DNA of 64,000 bases from Burkholderia sp. 4M9327F10. GTDB taxonomy: Bacteria; Pseudomonadota; Gammaproteobacteria; Burkholderiales; Burkholderiaceae. Of this stretch, positions 1 to 7,855 are shown piece by piece. Both the position numbers and the translations under genes were made by a program. The notes under the pieces were generated by a model. It worked only from the letters and a program-made list of their open reading frames with translations, was not told the origin of the DNA and did not search any database. How positions within the stretch are numbered: the stretch's first letter is position 1; each line of letters begins with the position of its first letter. The stretch covers positions 1 to 64,000 of the forward strand of contig NZ_SCNV01000027.1 of the NCBI RefSeq assembly GCF_005503145.1. Reading direction: 5' to 3'.

Positions 1-14
1 CCCGTAACAAAACG

Positions 15-113
15 TGAAAGGCGGCTGAAACGCGCATGAAACCAGCATGAGACGCGTGTGAGACCCGTGTGAAACGCGTATGAAACCCTCGCGAAACGAC
101 CGTGAAACCCGCG
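15..113. repeat. Nine-unit degenerate 11-bp tandem array
   Basis: Nine consecutive 11-bp units start at 15, 26, 37, 48, 59, 70, 81, 92 and 103. Each follows the pattern TGAAACSCGYR with one to four changes, for example TGAAACGCGCA, TGAGACGCGTG and TGAAACCCGCG. The 11-bp period is not a multiple of three, so this is not a coding repeat, and no convincing ORF covers it. The spacing is close to one DNA helical turn, so each TGAAAC block lies on nearly the same face of the helix. It lies about 325 bp upstream of the BON-domain gene. The array may continue to the left: 4-14 is a weak further match. Confidence 0.85.
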
Positions 114-438
114 CACCGGCGCGCTACCCCGCGTTAAACCCTTTGCGCTTCTCGCGCGTGTAGATTAAATTGTGCATCGCTGCGGCGCTTCAACGTTTGC
201 GCAGCGTGACCCGGCACGACACAGTAGAACCGGGCGCGCTGGCGGACTTCGCGGCACGCTGGCCTACGCATCCAGGACGATCGCGCGGGCCGGTCTCTCT
301 CGCCTCTCGCACTCCGTGTCGCAGCCTTTGTCGGCCGTCGCCTAGCCGCGTTCTGTTGCGGATGGCGCCTCGGCTGCCGGAAGTCGTAACGAAACCGCTT
401 GATACACGCGGTCATAACCGAAGTAAAAAGGAGAAATC
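114..438. other. Gene-poor region upstream of the BON-domain gene
   Basis: No convincing ORF is present; open frames here have no ribosome-binding site and read as GC-driven shadows. The only clear signal is AAGGAG at about 428-433, the ribosome-binding site of the BON-domain gene. No strong promoter hexamers were recognised. Confidence 0.5.
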
Positions 439-795
439 ATGAAATCGGTCGATTTTCTGAAGGTGCTGGGTGGTGTGGTGGCAGTGGTGGTCGCATGCAA
501 CACGTATGCCCAGTCAAGCGATGCAACGGGCACGGCGAGCGGCGCAATGGCTGCCCCGAGCGCCAAGACCGTCAAGAAGGCGGACCGTAGTCTGGGCCGC
601 AAGGTGCGCGGTGCGCTCGCCAAGGCTCAAGGTATCGACGTGTCGAGCATCGCCGTGCGCGCTCGCGGCGGCGCGGTGACGCTGACGGGTTCGGTGCCGG
701 ACCAGGGCCAGGTCGACAAGGCCGGTGAAGTCGCGCAAGGCGTCGCCGGCGTGACCTCGGTGTCGAACAAGCTGACGGTGGTGCTGCCTAACTAA
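439..795 (+). CDS. BON domain-containing periplasmic protein
   Basis: This 118-residue protein has an N-terminal signal peptide (hydrophobic stretch about 9-20, likely cleavage after TYA near residue 25). A single BON domain spans roughly 48-116, with the typical pattern of a charged helix, VRARGGAVTLTGSV, a second helix, then V..VSNKLTVV. BON domains are known in periplasmic, phospholipid-associated or osmotically induced proteins such as OsmY; a single-domain protein of this size is common in Burkholderia. The start is set by AAGGAG five bases upstream of the ATG. It appears monocistronic: the next gene is 375 bp away and hairpins lie between. The specific role is unknown. Confidence 0.85.
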   Translation: MKSVDFLKVLGGVVAVVVACNTYAQSSDATGTASGAMAAPSAKTVKKADRSLGRKVRGALAKAQGIDVSSIAVRARGGAVTLTGSVPDQGQVDKAGEVAQGVAGVTSVSNKLTVVLPN

Positions 796-928
796 CGGAT
801 GCCGCGCGCGTGACCGTCAGGGCCGGCCGGCTTTGACGGCACAACGCGCGCCACGGCAGCCGTGACCCGCTTGCAGGTCCGCGAGGATGCGGCAGGCGTG
901 GGCACGGTATGTTTGATGATCGAAAAAA

Positions 929-955
929 GCGCCTGAGCGTTACGCTCACTGGCGC
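929..955 (+). terminator. Stem-loop downstream of the BON-domain gene
   Basis: GCGCC-T-GAGCG pairs with CGCTC-AC-TGGCGC around a short TTA loop. There is no T-run directly after it. A second hairpin with a T-run follows immediately, and the two may act together as a tandem terminator. Confidence 0.5.
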
Positions 956-958
956 CCC

Positions 959-997
959 GAACGGGTCTTGGCGAATCGCCGGGGCCCGTTCTGTTTT
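959..997 (+). terminator. Rho-independent terminator candidate
   Basis: GAACGGG (959-965) pairs exactly with CCCGTTC (985-991). An inner hairpin GGCGA/TCGCC lies within the loop, and the stem is followed by TGTTTTT. It is about 165 bp after the BON-domain stop codon on the same strand. Confidence 0.6.
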
Positions 998-1169
998 TGG
1001 GCAGGCGCGTGGAGCGAACGACGCAGTGGGACGTAGCGCGGCGTCGTAATCCCTGGTGTGCCGTGACACACAAATTTCCCTGTGGAAGCGTAATGTAAAG
1101 GCTGGGATTCAGAGCAACGCCGGAGACAATACTTTGTGAACTCGCGGTGTGAACCCGGAGTGAACCGAA

Positions 1170-1424
1170 ATGGACACGACCTTTCAACGCTACACGGACT
1201 TGCCGATCGGCGATCGGGCAGCCTTCGAGCTGGTCTGCGCGCGGCACGGCTTTGCGCCGGCGCACTTTGAAATCACCGGATCGCCGGACCCGGACGACCT
1301 CGCTCACCACGGACGGCTGGTGACGGTGAGGCGTGGCGGCTGGGCGCAATCGTATCGCGCCGACGAAACCGGCTATTGGGTGCGCGAGTTCGAAACCGAT
1401 CTGACTTGCCGGTTCTTCAAGTAG
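1170..1424 (+). CDS. Hypothetical protein, 84 residues
   Basis: This small protein of unknown function has no signal peptide or membrane segment and is mildly acidic. It reads as one compact alpha/beta domain: an N-terminal segment (residues 1-35), then two probable strands (RLVTVRRGGWAQSYRA and YWVREFETDL) and an FFK end. The upstream sequence CCGGAGTGAACCGAA gives an acceptable ribosome-binding site for the ATG. It is convergent with the TauE/SafE gene. I do not recognise a family. The in-frame codon usage and ribosome-binding site suggest it is real. Confidence 0.6.
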   Translation: MDTTFQRYTDLPIGDRAAFELVCARHGFAPAHFEITGSPDPDDLAHHGRLVTVRRGGWAQSYRADETGYWVREFETDLTCRFFK

Positions 1425-1533
1425 GGTAGCCGCGCTGGCCCGGCGCGCATGGCGCGGCCCGCGCGGGCGGGGCGGCGCCACGCCACCCCACGGGTTCATG
1501 CGTCGCGCCGCCGGCGGGTGGCCGGCAGCCGCC

Positions 1534-2322
1534 TCAGGCCAGTACCAGCTTGACGCCGACGAGCGTCAGCGTGGCGGCAAGGATGTTGCGCAGCAGGGTG
1601 TCCGGGGCGCGCGCCGACAGATAGCTGCCGATCGCGATGCCCGGCAGCGAACCCACCAGCAACGAGAGCAGCATCGACCAGTTGATCGAGCCCAGCAGCC
1701 AGTGGCCCGCGCCGGCCAGCAGCGTGAGCGGCACGGCATGCGCAATGTCCGAGCCGACGATCCGCGTGGTAGGCAGGCGCGGATAGAGCAGCAACAGCAC
1801 GGTCACGCCGATCGCACCGGCGCCGACCGACGTCAGCGACACCAGCACCCCCAGCACCGCTCCTGTCAGCACGGTCAAGCCGAGCGTGCTGCCCTGTGTC
1901 AGCGCGCTCTGGCGGCCCGCGCCGAGCTTGGCCAGTTGCGGGCGGAATACCAGCGCCAATGCGGTGATCAGCAACGCCGCACCGAGCACGACCTGGATCA
2001 GCCGGCCCGCGCCCGGCGTATCCATCCCATAGCGGTGCAGCAGGATCAGCGTGACGGTCGCAGCGGGCACGCTGCCGGCCGCGAGGCGCGTGGTCACCTG
2101 CCAGTCCACCGAACCCTTCAGGCCGTGCACGAGGGTGCCCGTCGCCTTAGTGGCCGCGGCGTACAGCAGATCGGTGCCGACCGCGGTTGCGGGGTGCACC
2201 TTGAACAGCAGGACTAGCAGCGGCGTCATCAGCGAGCCGCCGCCGACGCCGGTCAGGCCGACGAGGAAACCCACGAACAGGCCGGAAACCGAATACAGAA
2301 GATCGATATGGGGGAGTGACAT
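1534..2322 (-). CDS. TauE/SafE family sulfite/anion exporter
   Basis: This 262-residue inner-membrane protein has about eight predicted transmembrane segments and no large soluble part. The first half carries the family signature GLTGVGGGSLMTPLL near residues 23-37. A related second-half repeat is centred on SLTSVGAGAIGVTVLLLLYP, reflecting the two-repeat fold of the DUF81/TauE/SafE family. Members are linked to export of sulfite, sulfoacetate or other small anions, but substrates are rarely known. Here there is no sulfur-metabolism gene nearby, so the substrate cannot be inferred. It lies 183 bp downstream of the LysE-type gene on the same strand. Confidence 0.85.
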   Translation of the reverse strand: MSLPHIDLLYSVSGLFVGFLVGLTGVGGGSLMTPLLVLLFKVHPATAVGTDLLYAAATKATGTLVHGLKGSVDWQVTTRLAAGSVPAATVTLILLHRYGMDTPGAGRLIQVVLGAALLITALALVFRPQLAKLGAGRQSALTQGSTLGLTVLTGAVLGVLVSLTSVGAGAIGVTVLLLLYPRLPTTRIVGSDIAHAVPLTLLAGAGHWLLGSINWSMLLSLLVGSLPGIAIGSYLSARAPDTLLRNILAATLTLVGVKLVLA

Positions 2323-2505
2323 GGAGCAGACCGCTGCCGGTCGGGTGAGGTTTGCGAAGCGCGCCGCCTATCCCCGTGTGTCTGGTCGTGAACGGGGATC
2401 GGTGGCGCGGACGGGCGCGGCAAAGCGGCTATTGTCGCAAAACTCGGGAGGAAGCGTGGGCGGCGCTTGCGGGGCGTGCGGAACTGCCGCACGTCCGGCG
2501 TCCTG

Positions 2506-3141
2506 TTAGAGCGCGCGGCGAATCTCGACGAGGCCGAACAGGGCGAGGCCCATGCCGACGCCGCGGTCGATCAGGCGGCGCAGCCTGCTGCCGAGCGCAT
2601 GGCGAGCCAGCGTGACGGCGCTGACGAGACAGCACCACCATGCAATCGAACCGCAGAACACGCCCGACACGGTGGTCAGCGCAACCGTCGTGGAAAACGC
2701 GCCGCGCGGTGCGAGTGTAGTGAAAAGCGCCGCGAACATGATGACGGTCTGCGGGTTCGTCAGTGTCAGGAGCAGTGCGCTGGCATAGGCGCGCACGGTG
2801 CCGGCGTACCCTTTGCGCTCGAGCGGGCTGTCGGCCGCTTCGGCGCCGGCCGGCGCTTTCTGCAGCAACGCGCGCAGGCCTAGGTAGAGCAGGAACAGGC
2901 CGGCGGCAAAATGCAGCGGCCGGTCGTAAGCGAGCATGAAGTGCGACAGGCCGACCAGACCCAGTGCGGCAATCAGACCGTAGACGGCGTCGCCGCTGGC
3001 AATGCCGAAACCGATCGCCAGTCCCGCTTGCGGGCCTTCCGCCAGCGTGCGGCGAATGCACAGCATGCCCATCGGTCCGACGGGCGCCGCGACCGCGAGC
3101 CCGACGCCTGCGGCGGTGAAGAAAAGAGCGGTACTCGACAT
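2506..3141 (-). CDS. LysE/RhtB family amino-acid exporter
   Basis: This 211-residue protein has about six hydrophobic segments. The N-terminal APVGPMGMLCIRRTL block (about residues 20-34) and the following GFGIASGDAVYG block are the usual conserved motif of LysE/RhtB-type efflux carriers. Members export lysine, threonine, homoserine and similar compounds from the cytoplasm. The substrate here cannot be told from sequence. There is no LysG-like regulator next to it. The gene precedes the TauE/SafE gene on the same strand, and the 183-bp gap leaves co-transcription open. Confidence 0.85.
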   Translation of the reverse strand: MSSTALFFTAAGVGLAVAAPVGPMGMLCIRRTLAEGPQAGLAIGFGIASGDAVYGLIAALGLVGLSHFMLAYDRPLHFAAGLFLLYLGLRALLQKAPAGAEAADSPLERKGYAGTVRAYASALLLTLTNPQTVIMFAALFTTLAPRGAFSTTVALTTVSGVFCGSIAWWCCLVSAVTLARHALGSRLRRLIDRGVGMGLALFGLVEIRRAL

Positions 3142-3448
3142 GCCGGTTCCTTGTTATTCAGTGTTTCACAATCGTTAAGCCCAATGCCGCCGTTCGCTGG
3201 CGCGGACGGTTCGGTTTCAGCGTCGTCAGCATAGCGGTGTCGAAAAGCGGCGGCAAATCCGCTGGCAAATGCGCTGGCAAATCCACCTGCAAATGCGCGC
3301 TATCGCACAGCGTTTTTCCGCGCCAGTCTCATCGATCCGCCAGTTGGCTGAAATAGCCGATTGATCTTTGCGCCTAAGCGGACCATATTGCCCTTACATT
3401 GCGCATGCGCACACGCCTGTTCTCGCAACGTGATTAGCGGTACGGCCA
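3142..3448. other. Divergent intergenic region with 12-bp repeats
   Basis: This separates the LysE-type gene (minus) from the zinc-ribbon gene (plus). It holds a four-unit 12-bp array at 3249-3296. No ORF or strong promoter was recognised. The ribosome-binding site before 3449 is weak. Confidence 0.5.
3249..3296. repeat. Four-unit 12-bp tandem array
   Basis: The units are 3249-3260, 3261-3272, 3273-3284 and 3285-3296, with core GCTGGCAAATSC. The sequence GCAAAT recurs exactly every 12 bp. It lies in non-coding DNA upstream of the zinc-ribbon gene. Confidence 0.8.
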
Positions 3449-4912
3449 ATGCTTAGCGACATCACTTCAGATCAACACGATTCGACACAGTGCCGGCACT
3501 GTGGTGTGACATTAGCCGCCCGTTTGCCGTCCTGTCCTTCCTGTGGTGCAAGCCAGCTCGATCCGCTCGGCTGGTATCCACCCGCCGCCGGGTCGGCCAG
3601 CGCCCGGCTTGCTCCCCCACCTGGTTCGAATACGCCGCAACTGGCGGCGCCCGCCGCGTGGCAAACGCCGGCCGGGGTCGAGGACGATCGTTTCTACGCG
3701 AAGCACGACCCGTGGCGTGTGCCGAAGTCGTACCGGTGGGCCTGGGTCGTAGGGGCGCTGGCTGTGGCCCTGCTGGCTTTCGCGCTGGCTGCCTATTTTG
3801 TGCTTCGGCCTGCCACCGAGGTGAGCGTGGTGGCGCCGAAGGCGGTGTCCGGTGCAGTGACGGCCCAGCAGGCTGGGCCCTCGGTCGTGGCGCGTGCGGT
3901 GCCCACTGTGCCCATGACGTCTGCGGCGTCCACGGTATCCAAGGCGCCTGTGGTGTCCGTGCTACCCAAGGCGCCTGCGGTGTCCATGGCGCTCACGGCG
4001 TCTGCGGTGTCCGCGGTACCCAAGGCGCCTGTGGTGTCCATGGCGTCCACGGCGCCTGCGGTGTCCGCGATACCCAAGGCATCCACGGTACCCACAGTGC
4101 CCACACTCACGCTGGCGCGGCCAGCGCACCCGTCCACGCCAGCAAGTGCTGTCGCGGCCGAGAAAGCGCCCGTCCTCCCGCCGCCGCCCGTCCAGACGCC
4201 GCCCGTGGCGAGGCTGACAGCGCCGGCGCTCAGCATGCCCAATACAAATGTGCCGAAGACGCCGGCCGTGCAGGCTGCCAGTGCGCCGGCTCCGGTAAGT
4301 CCGGGTGCAGTGATTGCGCAGAATTCGCCGGCACCGGCTCGTGTCGAAGCAAAACCGCCAGCGTCGAGTCCGGAGGTCCCGATGAGGCCTGCCGCACCGC
4401 CAACGGCGCCCACGGCGCAAACGCCGCGGACCGCGTCCGTGCCGCCGCCCGTTGCCAGACATGAAACGAAAGCCGCGCCGGCGCCGGCGCACCCCGGCCT
4501 ATTGGCGAACCAGCAAACAAGCCAGCAGGCAATCCAGCAAGCAAATCTGCAGAGGAATCTGCAAATCGCCCGTGCGATGCTGCAAAGGAACGACCTCTCC
4601 GCAGCAGGTGGGCGGCTGGCCGCCGTCCTCACTGTGCAGCCGAAGAATCGCGACGCACTCGCCATGCACGCAGATTTGACCGACCGGGAACAACAGCGCG
4701 ACACGGCGCTCGATGTGGCGCGGGGCTGCGAAAACATCGGGCGCTGGACCTGTGCATGGCACAGCGCCGGCAGCGCGCTTGTGCTTGATTCGAGCAGTGC
4801 GGAGGCGAGGCAGATTATTGCAAGAGCGATGTATGAGGAGCAGATCGACAAAGCTCAGGCGGCGCCAATGCCACCGGCCGATCCGGCGCACGCCGATCTA
4901 TATCATCATTAA
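3449..4912 (+). CDS. Zinc-ribbon, single-pass membrane protein with repeat linker and TPR-like end
   Basis: This 487-residue protein has three visible parts. Residues 15-32 form a zinc ribbon (C15-x2-C18 ... C29-x2-C32). One transmembrane helix lies at about 97-119. A Pro/Ala/Val-rich linker runs from 120 to about 355, and a helical TPR-like region from about 365 to 475 contains QIARAMLQRNDLSAAGGRL and a following helix pair. The cytoplasmic ribbon and periplasmic helical end are inferred from the membrane topology. Within the linker, residues 165-218 are six copies of a nine-residue repeat (KAPVVSxxP-like). No function is known. It is convergent with the lytic transglycosylase operon. The start codon is uncertain because the ribosome-binding site is poor. 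Confidence 0.75.
   Translation: MLSDITSDQHDSTQCRHCGVTLAARLPSCPSCGASQLDPLGWYPPAAGSASARLAPPPGSNTPQLAAPAAWQTPAGVEDDRFYAKHDPWRVPKSYRWAWVVGALAVALLAFALAAYFVLRPATEVSVVAPKAVSGAVTAQQAGPSVVARAVPTVPMTSAASTVSKAPVVSVLPKAPAVSMALTASAVSAVPKAPVVSMASTAPAVSAIPKASTVPTVPTLTLARPAHPSTPASAVAAEKAPVLPPPPVQTPPVARLTAPALSMPNTNVPKTPAVQAASAPAPVSPGAVIAQNSPAPARVEAKPPASSPEVPMRPAAPPTAPTAQTPRTASVPPPVARHETKAAPAPAHPGLLANQQTSQQAIQQANLQRNLQIARAMLQRNDLSAAGGRLAAVLTVQPKNRDALAMHADLTDREQQRDTALDVARGCENIGRWTCAWHSAGSALVLDSSSAEARQIIARAMYEEQIDKAQAAPMPPADPAHADLYHH
3941..4102 (+). repeat. Six-unit 27-bp in-frame repeat
   Basis: Units begin at 3941, 3968, 3995, 4022, 4049 and 4076. Each encodes nine residues of the form (K/T)A(P/S)xVSxxP; the last copy is diverged (KASTVPTVP). 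The repeat sits in the extended linker of the zinc-ribbon membrane protein. Copy number is likely to vary between strains by slippage (inference). Confidence 0.85.
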
Positions 4913-5023
4913 AAGAGGAATCCGAATTAATCGGATGGAGCCGGACGGCTTCAGAGCGAAAGTGCCCGGCGAGTCATCACCGGGCCGCTCTACGCTGATC
5001 TTGCCGCGGCTTGGCGAGAACGC

Positions 5024-5587
5024 TTATTGCGAAGCCGACGCGACCTGCAATTCGCCCCATGTCACGAGGATTTTCTGGATGCTGCGCGCGTAGGCGTCGC
5101 GCAGTTTGGGCGATTCGGAATGGTAGGCGCCTATGGCGCGCCAGGTGTTGCCGTACTTCACCATCTTCTGCTTCAAGAGCCACGCCGCCACATAGACGTT
5201 CACGCACGGATCGGTGAGCGCGCGATGCGGTACGCCCTGGCGGGCCAGGTCACCGAAGTGGATCGAGTTGATCTGCAACTGGCCCACATCGACCGAGCCG
5301 TTCGCATTGCGATTGACCGCGGCGGCGTCGCCCTTCGATTCGAACCATGCTACAGCGCGCAGCACCGACGGGTTGACGCCCTGGTAAGCGGCTGCCTGGT
5401 TAAAGCAATCGTCCGCGTGGGCCGCGCCGCAGAGCAGCGTCAGCGCGAGTGCTGCATATCCATGCCGCGGGGCGCGGCTGGGACGGCTGCTACGGCGGTG
5501 CGCGGGCGCCGCGGCGATAAGAAGTTCGTTGGACACGAGCGATGTCTCCGTGTGCTGGCGTTCTTGCGACGGCGCCCGGTCATCCAT
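5024..5587 (-). CDS. Lytic transglycosylase (SLT domain, IagB/VirB1-like)
   Basis: With the start at 5587 the protein has 187 residues. A basic N-terminus and hydrophobic segment (YAALALTLLCGAAHA) form a signal peptide. A C-type SLT domain follows, with catalytic Glu in AWFESKGD, the GQLQINS block (family GxMQIN) and IGAYHSES near the end. Such small enzymes cleave peptidoglycan glycan strands to let secretion or pilus machines through the wall. An upstream in-frame ATG at 5800 would add 71 residues, but that extension is made of 12-bp repeats and overlaps the preceding gene. The start at 5587 is therefore preferred. It is the last of three minus-strand genes with a small exported protein and a lipoprotein. 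Confidence 0.8.
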   Translation of the reverse strand: MDDRAPSQERQHTETSLVSNELLIAAAPAHRRSSRPSRAPRHGYAALALTLLCGAAHADDCFNQAAAYQGVNPSVLRAVAWFESKGDAAAVNRNANGSVDVGQLQINSIHFGDLARQGVPHRALTDPCVNVYVAAWLLKQKMVKYGNTWRAIGAYHSESPKLRDAYARSIQKILVTWGELQVASASQ

Positions 5588-5629
5588 GGGCGCTCGCGGG
5601 TAAAAGGATAAATACGAGGACAAATGCAA

Positions 5630-5665
5630 GGGCAACTGCGAGTGCAACTGCGAGTGCAACTGCGA
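5630..5665. repeat. Three-unit 12-bp tandem array
   Basis: The units at 5630-5641, 5642-5653 and 5654-5665 are all versions of GTGCAACTGCGA. They lie in the 151-bp gap between the small exported protein gene and the preferred start of the lytic transglycosylase. Confidence 0.75.
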
Positions 5666-5738
5666 CGGGACTGCGGGACTTGCGGAAACTACCGGGTTTG
5701 CTGCAATGACGGATCGTGCCTGGCTTATCTGGCCAGTG

Positions 5739-6089
5739 TTACTTCGCAAGAGCGAGATCGAGCTGCTTTTCGATGCCGCCGAGATACGCGCGCGATGCAT
5801 CCGATACCACCATGTGGGCGCTCGGCATCACACATTTGCGTTCCTGCACGCGGCCTTTCTTTTTCCTTTGCGTGGGCTTGGGCAAGGGATCGTCGTCGTC
5901 ATCGCTCGCCGGCGGCAGCATCGCCAGGGTCGGCAGGGGCGGGTAGACCTTGTCCGACGCGGCAGGTGCGGCAGGCATGGCGAGCGCGACCGTGGCAGCG
6001 GCAGCGGGTTGCGCTGCGCTGGCGGGCTGGCCTGCGAACGCAGGCGTAGCCAGCAGCAGGCTCGTTGCCAATACGGGTAGGCGATACAT
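5739..6089 (-). CDS. Small exported protein with poly-Asp stretch
   Basis: This 116-residue protein has a clear signal peptide (LPVLATSLLLATPAFAGQ, cleavage near AFA). An Ala/Pro-rich segment follows, then a run of five Asp at about residues 63-67 next to a basic patch (TQRKKKGR), and a C-terminal part with one Cys (RKCVMPSAHMVVSDASRAYL). No family is recognised. It starts 23 bp after the lipoprotein gene on the same strand and precedes the lytic transglycosylase, so the three probably form one operon. Its partners suggest a role in the periplasm in a secretion or pilus structure (inference). Confidence 0.65.
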   Translation of the reverse strand: MYRLPVLATSLLLATPAFAGQPASAAQPAAAATVALAMPAAPAASDKVYPPLPTLAMLPPASDDDDDPLPKPTQRKKKGRVQERKCVMPSAHMVVSDASRAYLGGIEKQLDLALAK

Positions 6090-6112
6090 AAACTCGGCTT
6101 CCTTATGGCGTT

Positions 6113-6481
6113 TTATGGCGTTGGCTTGATCGACACGCTGTACGGCTGGTTGGCGCCGGCTGTCAGGTTGTCGAGACTCAGTTTCACCGCATGCTGAGCA
6201 GGCACGCCTCGCCAGATGGCCTGGTTGAGGTACGGCAGATCCTGCCCGAGAGCGGTCACGAGGATCGTCGTCGGCTGCTTTTGCGCCGCGGCCAGCGTGC
6301 CCACCTTGGCGAGCACGGCGGTCAACTGCGGATCGCGTGCGCCCAGCGCATCCGGCGGAATCGTGAAGCTCATGATGTCGGTCGAAACCGGCGGCTTGGC
6401 CGGCTGCGTGGTGCTAACCGCCGGCATTTGCGCACATCCGGCCAATGCGAGGACGGCGATGATAAACAGCAGCTGCTTCAC
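6113..6481 (-). CDS. Small lipoprotein of unknown function
   Basis: This 122-residue protein starts with a type II signal peptide; the lipobox LALAGC places the acylated Cys at residue 16. The mature part begins AQMPAVSTTQPAKPP and continues into a compact domain ending SVSIKPTP. Asp is not at position +2, so outer-membrane sorting is plausible. No family is recognised. It is the first gene of the minus-strand trio with the poly-Asp exported protein and a lytic transglycosylase. This set resembles the small accessory genes of IncI-type pilus or type IV secretion loci, but the large components of such a system are not present in this window. Confidence 0.65.
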   Translation of the reverse strand: MKQLLFIIAVLALAGCAQMPAVSTTQPAKPPVSTDIMSFTIPPDALGARDPQLTAVLAKVGTLAAAQKQPTTILVTALGQDLPYLNQAIWRGVPAQHAVKLSLDNLTAGANQPYSVSIKPTP

Positions 6482-6788
6482 AAGTTGCTCCCTTAAGTGT
6501 CATCGACGCTGTGAACGCGTTTTCGGCACGCCGGAGAGGGAACTTGATATGCAAAACGCAAACGTTTGGCAAAAAAGAAAACGTATCTCAATATTGGCGG
6601 CAAGACGTGGGGCAATGGCTTTTCTGCGTCGGTCCGGAAGTGAAGTTGCCCTGTGCGATGACGCAGTTTCGAACCTGCCTTTCGTATGAAGAAGAGCGAT
6701 GGCGCAGCGCCCAGAAAGATCAGACAATTGCCGTCAATTGATATGTGTACACGCAACCGTTTCAACTCAGCCTGGGAGTGGACGAGAC
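6482..6788. other. Intergenic, locally AT-richer region
   Basis: This is a divergent region between the lipoprotein operon (minus) and the cupin gene (plus). From about 6545 to 6595 the DNA is A-rich, unlike its surroundings, and contains the palindrome CAAACGTTTG near 6560. A 46-codon frame from an ATG near 6552, with GAGAGGG in front, is possible but has no protein-like features. Confidence 0.4.
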
Positions 6789-7295
6789 ATGAACGACAAG
6801 GTCAAGGAGCTCGCGGCAAAGCTCATTAGAAATTTCAACGACGCCGAGTTGCAGGCCGAAGCGCGCCCGCCCCTCTACGACACGCTGTGCACGCGGCTCG
6901 CAACGGGCACGGCCGCCACCAAGCTCGGTGCGTCGATCGATATCGTGGCGGCGGGCAAGCGCTCGTGCCCCTATCATTTTCATTACGCCCAGGAAGAGAT
7001 GTTCGTGGTTCTCGAGGGCGAGGGCACCTTGCGGGTGGCGGGGGAACTGCTGCCGATCCGCAGCGGCGACGTGATCTTCATTCCGCCGGGCCCGGAGTAC
7101 CCGCATCAGATCATCAACTCGTCTGCTGCGCCTCTGAAGTACCTCTCTATCGGCACGCGTGACGACCCGGAGGTGGTCGAGTATCCCGATTCGGACAAGT
7201 ACCAGGCCATCGTGCGCGGCAATGCCAGCAGCCGGCTGTTCGTGGGCATTCAGCGCAAGGAGAATTCGCTCGATTACTGGGAAGGCGAGCCTTGA
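6789..7295 (+). CDS. Cupin domain protein
   Basis: This 168-residue protein is a single cupin. Cupin motif 1 reads PYHFHYAQEEMFVVLEGEG, with the His-x-His and Glu metal ligands. Motif 2 reads SGDVIFIPPGPEYPHQIIN, with the third His. Many such proteins bind a divalent metal and act as isomerases, dioxygenases or sugar-binding sensors, so the substrate is open. The ATG at 6789 is chosen over an upstream frame start at 6699 because the cupin fold begins soon after it and GGGAG precedes it. The acetyltransferase gene starts within 30 bp of its stop codon, so the two are probably co-transcribed. Confidence 0.85.
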   Translation: MNDKVKELAAKLIRNFNDAELQAEARPPLYDTLCTRLATGTAATKLGASIDIVAAGKRSCPYHFHYAQEEMFVVLEGEGTLRVAGELLPIRSGDVIFIPPGPEYPHQIINSSAAPLKYLSIGTRDDPEVVEYPDSDKYQAIVRGNASSRLFVGIQRKENSLDYWEGEP

Positions 7296-7324
7296 ACACG
7301 ATCTTTCGCAACAGGAGTGCAGCA

Positions 7325-7825
7325 GTGAATCCAGACTATGTGGTCAGAAAAGCACGGCCTACCGATCTCCCGATGGTCTACAAGGGTGAGCTGAACTACA
7401 TCCGGACGATCGAGCCCGAGCATGAGCAGCGCTGGAAAGACGCGATGCACGCACACTTGCGGCAATGGACCGCTGCGCTCGAGCGGATGTCCGTCGTCGA
7501 GCAGGATGGTGTGCCGCTCGGATACTGCTTCTGGGAGAGCATCGACGGCGCCGCGTGTCTCGCATCGATTCATGTCGCGCCCGAACTGCGCCAACGTGGT
7601 CTGGGACGCCTGCTGCTCGATCACTACATGGACGATGCCCGTGCACAAGGTTTCACGAGGCTGACGTTGAGCGTGTTCCGTGGCAACCCGGCTCAGTTTC
7701 TTTACGAATCAGCCGGGTTTCAGCGTGTGAGCGAGGGCGCCGAATATCTCGGCTATGAATACCCCGAGGCCGCGTTGAACCGCGCCTCTATGACATTTAT
7801 CGCAACGCCCGACGCCGAGGAATAG
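7325..7825 (+). CDS. GNAT family N-acetyltransferase
   Basis: This protein of about 166 residues has the acetyl-CoA binding motif A, RQRGLGRLLLDHYMDDARAQG, and the later NPAQFLYESAGF block typical of GNAT enzymes. The substrate is unknown. The GTG start at 7325 has AGGAG eight bases upstream. An ATG at 7292 would overlap the cupin stop and add eleven residues without a better ribosome-binding site. Coupling with the cupin gene suggests a shared pathway, perhaps small-molecule or sugar modification (inference). Confidence 0.85.
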   Translation: MNPDYVVRKARPTDLPMVYKGELNYIRTIEPEHEQRWKDAMHAHLRQWTAALERMSVVEQDGVPLGYCFWESIDGAACLASIHVAPELRQRGLGRLLLDHYMDDARAQGFTRLTLSVFRGNPAQFLYESAGFQRVSEGAEYLGYEYPEAALNRASMTFIATPDAEE

Positions 7826-7855
7826 AATTGGCACCCCGCGTTAAGGAAACCACCC

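Larger units (their letters stand above)
796..1169. other. Intergenic region with two hairpins
   Basis: No gene is supported here. Two stem-loops follow the BON-domain gene at 929-955 and 959-996. The remainder, up to the small gene at 1170, shows no recognisable regulatory motif. Confidence 0.5.

Noticed and set aside
15..113. CRISPR array
   Set aside because: The units are 11 bp and contiguous, without spacers, and no cas gene is present.
5588..5800. 71-residue N-terminal extension of the lytic transglycosylase
   Set aside because: The extension consists of repeat-derived Gln/Leu/His/Ser sequence, overlaps the upstream gene and displaces the signal peptide; the start at 5587 gives a normal exported enzyme.
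6541..6741. Short plus-strand frames in the AT-richer intergenic patch
   Set aside because: A weak ribosome-binding site is present but the products have no recognisable features and the frames overlap each other; they are noted only as part of the intergenic region.
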